Source: a virus
Length of the DNA stretch: 47,118 bases
Virus record (IMG/VR): IMGVR_UViG_3300033145_000207
Coordinates: 1-47,118 of that record
Direction: 5' to 3' (one strand)
Shown: one piece after another, positions 1 through 5,444 of the stretch
Layout: each line of letters starts with the position of its first letter
Position numbering within the stretch: position 1 is the first letter of the stretch
Position numbers and translations under genes: made by a program
The notes under the pieces: model-generated
What the model was told of the DNA's origin: nothing
What the model saw: only the letters and a program-made list of their open reading frames with translations
Database searches by the model: none

Positions 1-114
1 TAATGGCGAAGATATTTCGAGACTGCCGGGAGAACGGCTTTTGCGATCCCCGGTGCATAATGCGAAAAGGCCAAAAAGAAATAGTGTTTGCACAGTGTGT
101 TGAAAGAGACAGGA
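1..114. repeat. Left copy of 114-bp direct terminal repeat
   Basis: Bases 1-114 are identical to 47005-47118. The repeat lies inside a coding sequence that reads through it in frame, so it most likely reflects a circular or circularly permuted molecule whose assembly overlapped itself. A true short terminal repeat of a packaged linear genome is possible, but a protein-coding repeat of this length fits an assembly overlap better. Confidence 0.95.
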
Positions 115-263
115 ACGTAGAACTGCCTGATCAACTTAGGCCTGACTTATGTTATCTTTGCGAGCAACACACCTGTAATAGCAGGGACGCAAAGGGAAAC
201 TATAGGCAGGACAAAAAATACTGTAAGCTGAACAAACAAAAAGAGCGTAAAGACTGGCAATAA
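3..263 (+). CDS. Cys-rich protein, 3' part of the gene that spans the window ends
   Basis: This is the C-terminal part of a gene that starts at 46707. Joined through the 114-base overlap, 412 bases at the right end plus 115-263 make 561 bases, or 186 residues and a stop. The ATG at 3 is therefore probably internal. The part seen here has two cysteine clusters (CRENGFCDPRC and CYLCEQHTC) with further Cys residues, which suggests bound zinc. The tail is Lys-rich. It follows the replication protein at 46010 and precedes a row of small early genes. I do not recognise the family. Confidence 0.85.
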   Translation: MAKIFRDCRENGFCDPRCIMRKGQKEIVFAQCVERDRNVELPDQLRPDLCYLCEQHTCNSRDAKGNYRQDKKYCKLNKQKERKDWQ

Positions 264-278
264 TAAGAGGATTAAACA

Positions 279-464
279 ATGAAGTTCGAGGGACTTTTTA
301 ACTATCATGGAGAGATCACAAGATTATACCGCCACGGAAATACCGAAAAGCAAGCGATCACGTTCATGCACCAGCAGCTTGCGGAAAAGTATGGAGTAAC
401 AGTTGCGAGAATCAGGCAATACTTTAACGGGAAATCAGACAATTATCATATCAAAAAAATGTAG
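279..464 (+). CDS. Small hypothetical protein, possible HTH
   Basis: 61 residues starting at ATG 279, with AAGAGG about 10 bases upstream. The segment AEKYGVTVARIRQYFNG, around residues 35-51, has the shape of a short helix-turn-helix, but this is weak. The product is basic at the C-terminus. It lies 15 bases after the gene that crosses the join and 14 before the next gene, in the same early operon. No family recognised. Confidence 0.7.
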   Translation: MKFEGLFNYHGEITRLYRHGNTEKQAITFMHQQLAEKYGVTVARIRQYFNGKSDNYHIKKM

Positions 465-478
465 TAGGGAGGTGTGAG

Positions 479-655
479 ATGGATGAAGAAACATTAGAAC
501 GGTGGGCATACGCAATGCAGGATGCATATAGACGTAGCTCGAACAGGGAAAATGCCTGTATATTATTTATGCAGCAATACCCAGAGGTGTCAGCGGACAT
601 AAGACATGCCATGTGGGGAGCAATTGATGCGTATGAAGACAATAGAGAGGTGTGA
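479..655 (+). CDS. Small hypothetical protein, 58 residues
   Basis: It starts MDEETLERWAYAMQDAY and ends EDNREV. The ATG follows a GGGAGGTGTGAG leader, and its own last codons (GAG GTG TGA) form the leader of the next gene. It is acidic and helical-looking, with two Trp and a Cys. No family recognised. The tight spacing, matching leader and uninterrupted frame argue that it is real although short. Confidence 0.7.
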   Translation: MDEETLERWAYAMQDAYRRSSNRENACILFMQQYPEVSADIRHAMWGAIDAYEDNREV

Positions 656-656
656 G

Positions 657-839
657 ATGAGTTGTTGGACAAAGGAAGAGCTTGAGCAGATGCTTGAGGA
701 TGTAATTAACGAGCTTGATTTATCTGACGGTGCCATTGACATACACGGCCCGCTCGGTACGCCGCCCGCGGAATTAGTCTGGCTTGTACTTGCGGAAAAA
801 GATAAAATAATTAATTATTACAGGCAAAAGGAGGTGTGA
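657..839 (+). CDS. Small acidic hypothetical protein
   Basis: I chose ATG 657 (MSCWTKEELEQML) rather than an in-frame ATG at 606, because 657 sits just after the GAGGTGTGAG leader and one base past the upstream stop. The product is 60 residues, acidic in the first half and basic at the end. It ends KEV, whose codons supply the ribosome binding site of the next gene. No family recognised. Confidence 0.75.
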   Translation: MSCWTKEELEQMLEDVINELDLSDGAIDIHGPLGTPPAELVWLVLAEKDKIINYYRQKEV

Positions 840-840
840 G

Positions 841-1122
841 ATGACTGCGAAGTTTACGGACGATACATACATAAAGTATGACCCATTTGATGGTGACCAA
901 GATGTAGACATCCGATGCCGAAAAGTTAAAATAGTAAAAATAAGAAAACCCCAGGAATGTATTTTTGAAATACCACATGCCATAAAACCCGGAACAAGGG
1001 TGAGATATGAATCAGCATTAGTTGATGGTCACTGGGGTAGTTATTATATGTGCTTAGAGTGCCTAGATAGATGGCTTATAGGGGAGTTGGGGCTTAAACC
1101 TAACAACCATATTGAGCCGTAA
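841..1122 (+). CDS. Hypothetical protein with CxxC
   Basis: 93 residues from ATG 841, directly after an AGGAGGTGTGAG leader. The middle is rich in alternating Lys and Val/Ile (RKVKIVKIRK). A CLEC motif sits near residue 77 and a single Cys in CIFEI, so metal binding is possible but not shown. It is the fourth gene of a series joined by the same leader sequence. No family recognised. Confidence 0.75.
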   Translation: MTAKFTDDTYIKYDPFDGDQDVDIRCRKVKIVKIRKPQECIFEIPHAIKPGTRVRYESALVDGHWGSYYMCLECLDRWLIGELGLKPNNHIEP

Positions 1123-1134
1123 GGGAGGTGTGAG

Positions 1135-1448
1135 ATGAACCATATAACCGGTTTAGAGGATTAGCAGAAGCCGGAGTCCAGGGCAATAGCCGGGAGGCGT
1201 GGTTTGAGTGTGAAGGCGAAACATGGCTTGCTGATGCGACAGAGGAGGCACTTCCGGGAGTGTCGAAATACTTAGCTTACACCCTCGAAGAGCTTCTGGA
1301 GATGGTAAATGGCACGATAAATCTCATGCGATACCCTGAACATAAATGGGGAGTATATCTGCACGAAACAGATACCGTCATTGGGCGGGGTGCAGACCCC
1401 AAACACGCAGTAGTTGAAGCAATTCTGTGGCAGCGGGGGAAAGAATGA
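1135..1448 (+). pseudogene. Frameshifted MKPYN... protein (one base short near the start)
   Basis: The expected ATG at 1135 follows the GAGGTGTGAGATG leader, but its frame stops after nine codons (MNHITGLED). A different frame is open from 1134 to the stop at 1446-1448 and reads like a normal protein (PYNRFRGLAEAG ... LWQRGKE). Adding one A to ATGAA would give ATGAAACCATATAAC, encoding MKPYN, like the MKPYYD starts elsewhere in this genome, and restore about 104 residues. Either a real 1-base deletion in an A run or a read error explains it. A GTG at 1260 could rescue a 62-residue C-terminal part. The next gene overlaps its stop by ATGA, so the reading end is intact. Confidence 0.75.
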
Positions 1449-2182
1449 AACCATATTACGATAAGAATCAAATAGTCTCATTTTCAGGAGGTAAAGATTC
1501 GACGGCGATGCTCTTGATGATGCTTGAGCGTGATGAGCCGATCCACTCTGTTGTTTTCTGTGATACCGGGTGGGAGTTTCCAGAGATGCTGGAGCATATA
1601 GACAAGGTTGAAGACTATGTTGGAATGAAGTTTGTGAGGGTAAAACCGAAGGTGGGCTTTGATTATTTAATGTTGGAACGTGAAATTAAAAGCGGAAAGC
1701 ACGCAGGTCTGAAAGGATATGGGTGGCCATCAGTTATGCGGAGGTGGTGTACCCGCGAGAAGGTATCGACAATAAACCGTTTCTGTAAAACCGTTTCCAA
1801 TCCATTGTCTTGTATCGGTATGGCTTATGATGAACACTCTCGTCTGTATTCAAAATTTTCACAAAAGTATTCAATCCGGTATCCGTTAGTTGATTATCAT
1901 GTCACGGAACAAGAAGCATTGGAGTATTGTTACGAGAAGGGGTTTTACTGGAACGGTCTTTATTCTAAGTTCAGAAGAGTGTCTTGTTTTTGCTGTCCGT
2001 TACAGAGGCTTGGGGAACTGCGGAAACTTAGAAGATATTGCCCTGATTTATGGGCAAAGATGCTTGAATGGGACAACAAGATGCCAGCGCACAACACCAC
2101 CGCATTTAAGGATGGTGTTACAGTTCACGACCTTGAAAAGAGATTTGAATATGAAGACAGACAAGAGGTACTGCCACTATGA
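1445..2182 (+). CDS. PAPS-reductase / adenine nucleotide alpha-hydrolase family protein
   Basis: 245 residues from ATG 1445, overlapping the upstream stop as ATGA. It opens with MKPYYDKNQ, the recurring N-terminal tag of this genome, followed at once by SGGKDS (residues 14-19), the ATP pyrophosphatase P-loop of the PAPS reductase superfamily. RWCTREKV and a late CFCCPLQR motif (about residue 180) are typical cysteines of the phage members. Family members activate a substrate with ATP for sulfur transfer or reduction. The target here is unknown: cysteine or sulfate metabolism, DNA phosphorothioation and base modification are all possible. At 245 residues it is much shorter than DndC. Confidence 0.85.
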   Translation: MKPYYDKNQIVSFSGGKDSTAMLLMMLERDEPIHSVVFCDTGWEFPEMLEHIDKVEDYVGMKFVRVKPKVGFDYLMLEREIKSGKHAGLKGYGWPSVMRRWCTREKVSTINRFCKTVSNPLSCIGMAYDEHSRLYSKFSQKYSIRYPLVDYHVTEQEALEYCYEKGFYWNGLYSKFRRVSCFCCPLQRLGELRKLRRYCPDLWAKMLEWDNKMPAHNTTAFKDGVTVHDLEKRFEYEDRQEVLPL

Positions 2183-2445
2183 TTGATTTAAAACCTTATG
2201 ATACGGCTCTGCGCAACGGAATATCCGCATACAAAATAGCAGACAAAGCGCAATGCTCACCCCAGACAGTGTACAATTATATGCGCAAGGAAAAGATTAA
2301 GCGTGACCTCCGCCACCGGCAGGGTAACAGACTGCACGGGGGATATCGGAAGCCGAACAGATTTAATTATTTAAAATGGTTGCGTGGTGTGATTAAGAAA
2401 TACGGAATTGAAGGTGCGATAGAAAGGTATGCCCCCGGCCTGTGA
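2179..2445 (+). CDS. Small HTH DNA-binding protein
   Basis: 88 residues. The ATG overlaps the stop of the sulfotransfer-like gene (ATGA), so translation is probably coupled. Residues 15-40 (NGISAYKIADKAQCSPQTVYNYMR) form a convincing helix-turn-helix of the Hin/resolvase kind. The rest is very basic. Its start, MIDLKPYD, resembles the MKPYYD tags found elsewhere. It is likely a small transcription or replication regulator and is the last rightward gene before a convergent leftward block. Confidence 0.75.
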   Translation: MIDLKPYDTALRNGISAYKIADKAQCSPQTVYNYMRKEKIKRDLRHRQGNRLHGGYRKPNRFNYLKWLRGVIKKYGIEGAIERYAPGL

Positions 2446-2458
2446 TAGCACCGAGGGC
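2431..2458. terminator. Candidate hairpin between convergent genes
   Basis: GCCCCCGG (2431-2438) pairs with CCGAGGGC (2451-2458) with one mismatch and a 12-base loop. It overlaps the 3' end of the rightward HTH gene and lies just before the 3' end of the leftward gene at 2466. No long T run follows on either strand, so it is a plausible but weak terminator. Confidence 0.4.
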
Positions 2459-2465
2459 GGTTAGG

Positions 2466-2621
2466 TTATTGCCAGTAATCCTCGTCAACCGTGGATGCAA
2501 GGTCATCCAGCCATTTCTGATACTCTCTTCTTTCCCATTCCGGCATGTTAGTGATGTCTGCTCTTTCAAGCCCTATGATTGCCTCACATTCCCTTATTGC
2601 TTCGTACTGTGATTCTCTCAT
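2466..2621 (-). CDS. Small hypothetical protein, 51 residues
   Basis: On the minus strand, MRESQYEAIRECEAIIG ... STVDEDYWQ. The ATG (2619-2621) follows GGAGGTGTGAC, the same kind of leader as the rightward genes at 479-1135. The leader is made by the last codons of the upstream minus gene (ATG GAG GTG TGA). The product is acidic, rich in Glu, Trp and Tyr, and probably helical. No family recognised. It is the last gene of a four- to five-gene leftward unit. Confidence 0.7.
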   Translation of the reverse strand: MRESQYEAIRECEAIIGLERADITNMPEWERREYQKWLDDLASTVDEDYWQ

Positions 2622-2622
2622 G

Positions 2623-2796
2623 TCACACCTCCATAAGTTGTTTGATTACTTCACCCCGTTCCTCATTAGCGGCTTTCAGATTTCTGATTACAGAATCTTT
2701 TTCTTTAGCCGCCACCTCAAGCCTTGCAATCATTTCTTTGAGCATTTGGCTTTCAGATTGCAATCTCTCTATTGCTTTAGTCCATTTATTTTCCAT
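2623..2796 (-). CDS. Coiled-coil hypothetical protein, 57 residues
   Basis: I chose the start at 2796 (MENKWTKAIERLQSESQ) because GGAGGAATAGTG stands just before it. A longer in-frame reading to 2847 overlaps the upstream gene and has no such site. Nearly the whole product is a heptad-like helix with alternating Lys and Glu. It overlaps the 3' end of the membrane protein gene at 2786-2938 by 11 bases, which suggests translational coupling. No family recognised. Confidence 0.7.
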   Translation of the reverse strand: MENKWTKAIERLQSESQMLKEMIARLEVAAKEKDSVIRNLKAANEERGEVIKQLMEV

Positions 2797-2938
2797 CACT
2801 ATTCCTCCATAGCTTGTTTGCCAGCTTGCTTTCCATCCGCTCGTCAACCTCTTTTGCTATCACAGATAGCCCGATAACGAGCACCCCGGCGAAAACTCCG
2901 ATAGTTCCGCCCACTACAACTCCGATCCAAAATTCCAT
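2786..2938 (-). CDS. Small single-pass membrane protein, 50 residues
   Basis: Reads MEFWIGVVVGGTIGVFAG, then further hydrophobic residues to about position 27, then a charged tail (KEVDERMESKLANK). It has one clear transmembrane segment with a short cytoplasmic tail. The ATG at 2938 follows AAAAGGAGGCTTAAA. It is the first gene after the promoter/operator at 2956-2989. The role is unknown; small phage membrane proteins of this kind include superinfection-exclusion and host-takeover factors, but nothing here decides that. Confidence 0.75.
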   Translation of the reverse strand: MEFWIGVVVGGTIGVFAGVLVIGLSVIAKEVDERMESKLANKLWRNSDGK

Positions 2939-2955
2939 TTTAAGCCTCCTTTTCC

Positions 2956-2989
2956 TTGACAATTTATGTCAAATTATGATTTAATTCAA
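2956..2989. promoter_or_regulatory. Overlapping divergent promoters with an operator palindrome
   Basis: The palindrome TTGACA-attta-TGTCAA lies at 2956-2972. On the minus strand, TTGAAT (984-989 in the last three digits) and TAAATT (961-966) are 17 bases apart, correctly placed for the leftward genes from 2938. On the plus strand, TTGACA (2956) and TTTAAT (2980) are 18 bases apart. A related 31-base sequence (25 of 31 identical) occurs at 3792 ahead of the late genes, so one regulator may bind both. Assignment is by eye from sigma-70 consensus. Confidence 0.55.
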
Positions 2990-3015
2990 TCAGTTCTAAA
3001 CACATTCCAATGTTT

Positions 3016-3038
3016 GGGGTCGTCCCGGTGACGGCCCC
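3016..3038. terminator. GC-rich hairpin
   Basis: GGGG-T-CGTC / GACG-G-CCCC forms a 9-bp stem with one U-G pair around a five-base loop. It lies between the leftward genes ending at 3059 and the promoter at 2956. On the plus strand it is followed by a T-rich stretch, so it may end a short rightward transcript. On the minus strand it could end the 3059-3620 operon. Confidence 0.5.
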
Positions 3039-3058
3039 CTTACTTGTTCTTTTACAAC

Positions 3059-3364
3059 TTACCTTTGTTTATATCTTGGTGATAGGCCATGTTCTTCAAC
3101 TTGCTCGTCAATAATTGCCTTGAGCTTATCTGGCCCCATGCCTTCCAAGTTTCTCCGTGCGAGTTCCTTTGCCTCTTTCAGCAGTCCTTTTGTACTTGCT
3201 GACATGCCTGATCGAGCCTCAATAACGCAGTAAAGAAAAACAGCGGTCCGGTAATAGAAAAACTCGAAGTCCTCAAAGCCTTTGAACTTTACCTGGCACC
3301 CTTTTACTGCAACGAACCGGGGAGCCTCATTCGGGAATTTTTGTAATGCGTAAAATTCTTTCAT
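3059..3364 (-). CDS. Hypothetical protein, 101 residues
   Basis: Starts MKEFYALQKFPNEAPRFVAVKG after GAGGGAGGTTAGAGA. The N-terminal half is aromatic and beta-like. The C-terminal half is a charged helix (KGLLKEAKELARRNLEGMGP). It is separated from the next leftward gene by about 67 bases and may share its transcript. No family recognised. Confidence 0.7.
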   Translation of the reverse strand: MKEFYALQKFPNEAPRFVAVKGCQVKFKGFEDFEFFYYRTAVFLYCVIEARSGMSASTKGLLKEAKELARRNLEGMGPDKLKAIIDEQVEEHGLSPRYKQR

Positions 3365-3431
3365 TCTCTAACCTCCCTCTTTTTATTTTACTCACTCCCG
3401 CCCCGGATAAGCGCCGGAGGAGGATGAAGGG

Positions 3432-3620
3432 TTAAAAAAGTTCTCCTCTATCTGCGGCACGTTCAAGGTCTGCGCGGTCCGCTTTTTTGAGGGTTTCGGC
3501 AACGATCCCCCTGTGAGTGTAGCTTGCCCTGTCAACAAATTCGGTCTGGACACCCCTTTTTAGAGTTGTGTCAGTCCATCCGATTACGTGCCCGGTTTCT
3601 TTTCTGATTATCTTTTTCAT
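3432..3620 (-). CDS. Small hypothetical protein, 62 residues
   Basis: Starts MKKIIRKETGHVIGWTDTTLKRG. I prefer ATG 3620, which has TGGAGG ten bases upstream, over longer in-frame starts with no ribosome binding site. The C-terminus is a charged helix rich in Ala, Asp, Arg and Glu. It is the first gene of the leftward unit read from the 3621-3790 intergenic region. No family recognised. Confidence 0.65.
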   Translation of the reverse strand: MKKIIRKETGHVIGWTDTTLKRGVQTEFVDRASYTHRGIVAETLKKADRADLERAADRGELF

Positions 3621-3909
3621 TTTTCTGGCCTCCATTAATTTTTTGCTTTCGATGTTCATACAGCAACATCTATGCCAAAATAAATACAATAAAATCAGCT
3701 ATATAAAAAACGGCAAATGTCTAAAATCGGTGAAAATCCCCATTTTTGCACGTTATGACGGTTGAAAGTCACCACTTTTGAACAAATAAAACTTGACAGA
3801 TTGTGTTAAATCATGATTCAATTTTAATCAAGGCGGAGAGCACGATCAAAAAAACCAACTGAACCCAAGGGTCGAAACGCACCGCCTTACTTAAACAGAG
3901 GTGATAATC
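3621..3909. promoter_or_regulatory. Divergent intergenic region with candidate late promoter at 3793-3822
   Basis: This non-coding stretch of about 290 bases separates leftward genes from the late rightward block. The best plus-strand promoter is TTGACA (3793-3798) with TTCAAT 18 bases on; the surrounding 31 bases resemble 2955-2985. TTGACA is partly mirrored by TGTTAA five bases later. An AT-rich stretch at 3680-3715 could hold the leftward promoter. I found no convincing coding frame here. Confidence 0.5.
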
Positions 3910-4032
3910 ATGGCAAGAGGAAACACGGGAAGAGGGTCCAAAGGCAGTTGCGGCGGAACTCGTAAAAGAGACGGAAGCGGCGGCGGGACAGGAAACAGAG
4001 GAACACCCCGACAACCTAAGAAGCGGAAGTGA
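3910..4032 (+). CDS. Gly/Arg/Lys-rich small basic protein
   Basis: 40 residues: MARGNTGRGSKGSCGGTRK ... QPKKRK. It starts after AGAGGTGATAATC. It is very basic and rich in Gly, Arg and Lys with a single Cys, so it probably binds nucleic acid or is disordered. It is the first gene downstream of the candidate late promoter, ahead of the packaging genes. Similar short Gly/Arg-rich products are seen in other phages without assigned function. Confidence 0.65.
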   Translation: MARGNTGRGSKGSCGGTRKRDGSGGGTGNRGTPRQPKKRK

Positions 4033-4035
4033 AAC

Positions 4036-4158
4036 ATGACCTGCCTTAAATGCAAACGCAAGATCACTAAGCCGGCAGAAACAAACAATCAACTCATCAA
4101 TAAATACTGTTGCCACGAGTGCGGTGTAAACTTTAAACGTAACAGATCAAGGGTGTAA
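4036..4158 (+). CDS. Small zinc-ribbon protein
   Basis: 40 residues with CLKC near the N-terminus and CCHEC about 23 residues later, a four-cysteine zinc-ribbon arrangement. The C-terminus is basic (FKRNRSRV). It begins three bases after the preceding stop and ends three bases before the next start, so it is co-translated with the packaging genes. Exact role unknown. Confidence 0.7.
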   Translation: MTCLKCKRKITKPAETNNQLINKYCCHECGVNFKRNRSRV

Positions 4159-4161
4159 GCA

Positions 4162-4641
4162 ATGTCACAAGCCGGAACACTGCCAGTCACCACGGATATA
4201 AAACCACTCCCGCCCGGAACACGTGGAAAGAATAAATATATCCCACTCGAAACACTATTAACCCTACATAAGAAAGAATTAAGTACAATACAGATTGGAG
4301 CCATTGTAGGATGTAGCTCTGAAAACGTAAGAGTAAGACTACACAAGGCAGGAATAACAACCCTTCATAATTATAAGGCAAATAGAGCCGATATGTTCGC
4401 AACCATTCAAAGCCAGTTATTAAATAACATTGTCCCAGATGATATCAAAAAAGCCTCATTATCTCAAAAGGTTATAGCGACCGGTATCTTATACGATAAG
4501 GAAAGACTGGAGCGCGACTTGAGTACGCAGAACATTCAACCCATGGTCTCATTCTCTAATGTAATAGACGTTACCCCTGAAAGCGACGCTTCAGAATCGC
4601 CCACAAGCAACGATCAGGAGACCGTTGATAGTAAGGTATAG
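4162..4641 (+). CDS. HTH protein, candidate small terminase subunit
   Basis: 159 residues. Residues 38-65 (STIQIGAIVGCSSENVRVRL then HKAGI) make a good helix-turn-helix. The C-terminal third is acidic, Ser/Thr-rich and probably disordered. Size, HTH and position two to four genes upstream of the large terminase fit a small terminase that recognises the packaging site. No direct family match is visible, so another DNA-binding role in the packaging operon remains possible. Confidence 0.5.
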   Translation: MSQAGTLPVTTDIKPLPPGTRGKNKYIPLETLLTLHKKELSTIQIGAIVGCSSENVRVRLHKAGITTLHNYKANRADMFATIQSQLLNNIVPDDIKKASLSQKVIATGILYDKERLERDLSTQNIQPMVSFSNVIDVTPESDASESPTSNDQETVDSKV

Positions 4642-4652
4642 GAGGGAAAGCC

Positions 4653-5003
4653 GTGATATGTAAGCAATGTGGTAAAGAATTTGAAGGACAGCGGGCAACA
4701 GCTAAGTATTGCAGTCCCCAATGCCGGAAGTTAGCGTTCCTTAGCGTTCCTGAAGGTGGCATTGAGAACGCTAAAAAGGAAGTTAGCGTTCCGAAGTTAG
4801 ATCGTGACAATATCCACTCGGAGAACTACGACACCACGGGAGAAGGATTTGCGCGGCGTAATAAGAACTGGCCGGACTTTAAAGAAGCGTTCAGGCAGGA
4901 CACAATGGAGGCGTGCAAGCGAATAAATCATGCTAACGTGATAAGAGTAGCTGAAAACGTGGCAAGGCGTGAGAAGATAGCCAGCGCGGACATGGTGGCA
5001 TAG
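4653..5003 (+). CDS. Zinc-ribbon protein carrying repeat-rich DNA
   Basis: 116 residues from a GTG start (MICKQCGKEFEGQ) after GGAGGG. CKQC and CSPQC (residues 3-24) form a compact zinc ribbon like those of HNH and MYM-type proteins. The rest is charged and helical. Its gene holds three direct and one inverted copy of TTAGCGTTCC (4731-4792), encoding the SVP repeats. It lies between the candidate small and large terminases, so it may belong to packaging. Confidence 0.7.
   Translation: MICKQCGKEFEGQRATAKYCSPQCRKLAFLSVPEGGIENAKKEVSVPKLDRDNIHSENYDTTGEGFARRNKNWPDFKEAFRQDTMEACKRINHANVIRVAENVARREKIASADMVA
4731..4792. repeat. Cluster of TTAGCGTTCC repeats, candidate packaging site
   Basis: TTAGCGTTCC is found at 4731-4740, 4741-4750 and 4783-4792, and its reverse complement GAACGCTAA at 4766-4774. 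Short repeats inside or next to small terminase genes are the usual form of pac or cos recognition sites. That role is inferred from position and repeat form only. Confidence 0.5.
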
Positions 5004-5111
5004 ATGGCAAGCCAGGCAGACCTAATAGACTGCATTAAGCGTACAAGGGCGCACCGGAGAGTGGAGAGAGTGCGAAGAGTGTTAAAGGTAATATGGAGCG
5101 TGTTCAGATAG
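5004..5111 (+). CDS. Short very basic peptide, 35 residues
   Basis: MASQADLIDCIKRTRAH ... WSVFR, starting immediately after the preceding stop (TAGATG). It is rich in Arg and Val and could bind nucleic acid. There is no clear ribosome binding site, so translation would rely on coupling. Short length makes it uncertain. Confidence 0.4.
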   Translation: MASQADLIDCIKRTRAHRRVERVRRVLKVIWSVFR

Positions 5112-5190
5112 GGGGGGCTAGACCCTCCAGGGGGGTCGGTGATAGTACTATATTTCCCTCCAGCAAGGTTTTTTAAAACAAAGGTTTTTT
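5112..5190. other. G-rich non-coding gap before the terminase pair
   Basis: Begins with seven G, then GACCC tccaggg GGGTC, a possible five-pair hairpin (more with G-T pairs). It ends with two runs of six T separated by AAAACAAAGG. The gene that follows has no GGAGG site. The stretch could be a terminator with downstream re-initiation or part of a cos/pac region. Confidence 0.35.
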
Positions 5191-5442
5191 ATGGCTACAT
5201 TAAGAGAGACGAGGGAGAAGGCCAAGTTTGACCCAGAGGGTAGTGGGTATGATTATGATACTGCGTTGAAGCATGGAATGAAGCCTGATAAGACTGGTCA
5301 TTGGGCGAGTCGTGAGCCTACTACGGGCAGATTGTTGAAGGGTAGGAAGCATAAGACTTGGTATTTGACAGAGGAGGGTGAGAGGAAGGCTGGGTACAAG
5401 ATTTACAAGGAGGGCGGCTTTTATTATTCTAAGCCGAAGTGA
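5191..5442 (+). CDS. Conserved small phage protein upstream of terminase
   Basis: 83 residues, starting MATLRETREKAKFDPEGSG. The stretch KPDKTGHWASREPTTGRLLKG followed by RKHKTW and a Tyr/Lys-rich end is a pattern I recall from small phage proteins placed next to terminase genes; no function is known. The stop overlaps a GTG of the next gene, so the two are probably translated together. It is positively charged, Gly- and Tyr-rich, and without membrane segments. Confidence 0.75.
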   Translation: MATLRETREKAKFDPEGSGYDYDTALKHGMKPDKTGHWASREPTTGRLLKGRKHKTWYLTEEGERKAGYKIYKEGGFYYSKPK

Positions 5443-5444
5443 TT

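Noticed and set aside
1-114. Natural short terminal repeat of a T7-like linear genome
   Set aside because: Kept only as an alternative: no phage RNA polymerase or DNA polymerase is present and a gene reads through the repeat, so an assembly overlap of a circular or permuted genome is simpler.
1890-2186. 98-codon plus-strand frame overlapping the PAPS-reductase-like gene
   Set aside because: It lies in another frame of an intact enzyme gene with clear motifs and has no ribosome binding site.
5112-5190. Programmed frameshift signal in the G run before the terminase genes
   Set aside because: The upstream frame ends cleanly at 5111 and no extended product would result.
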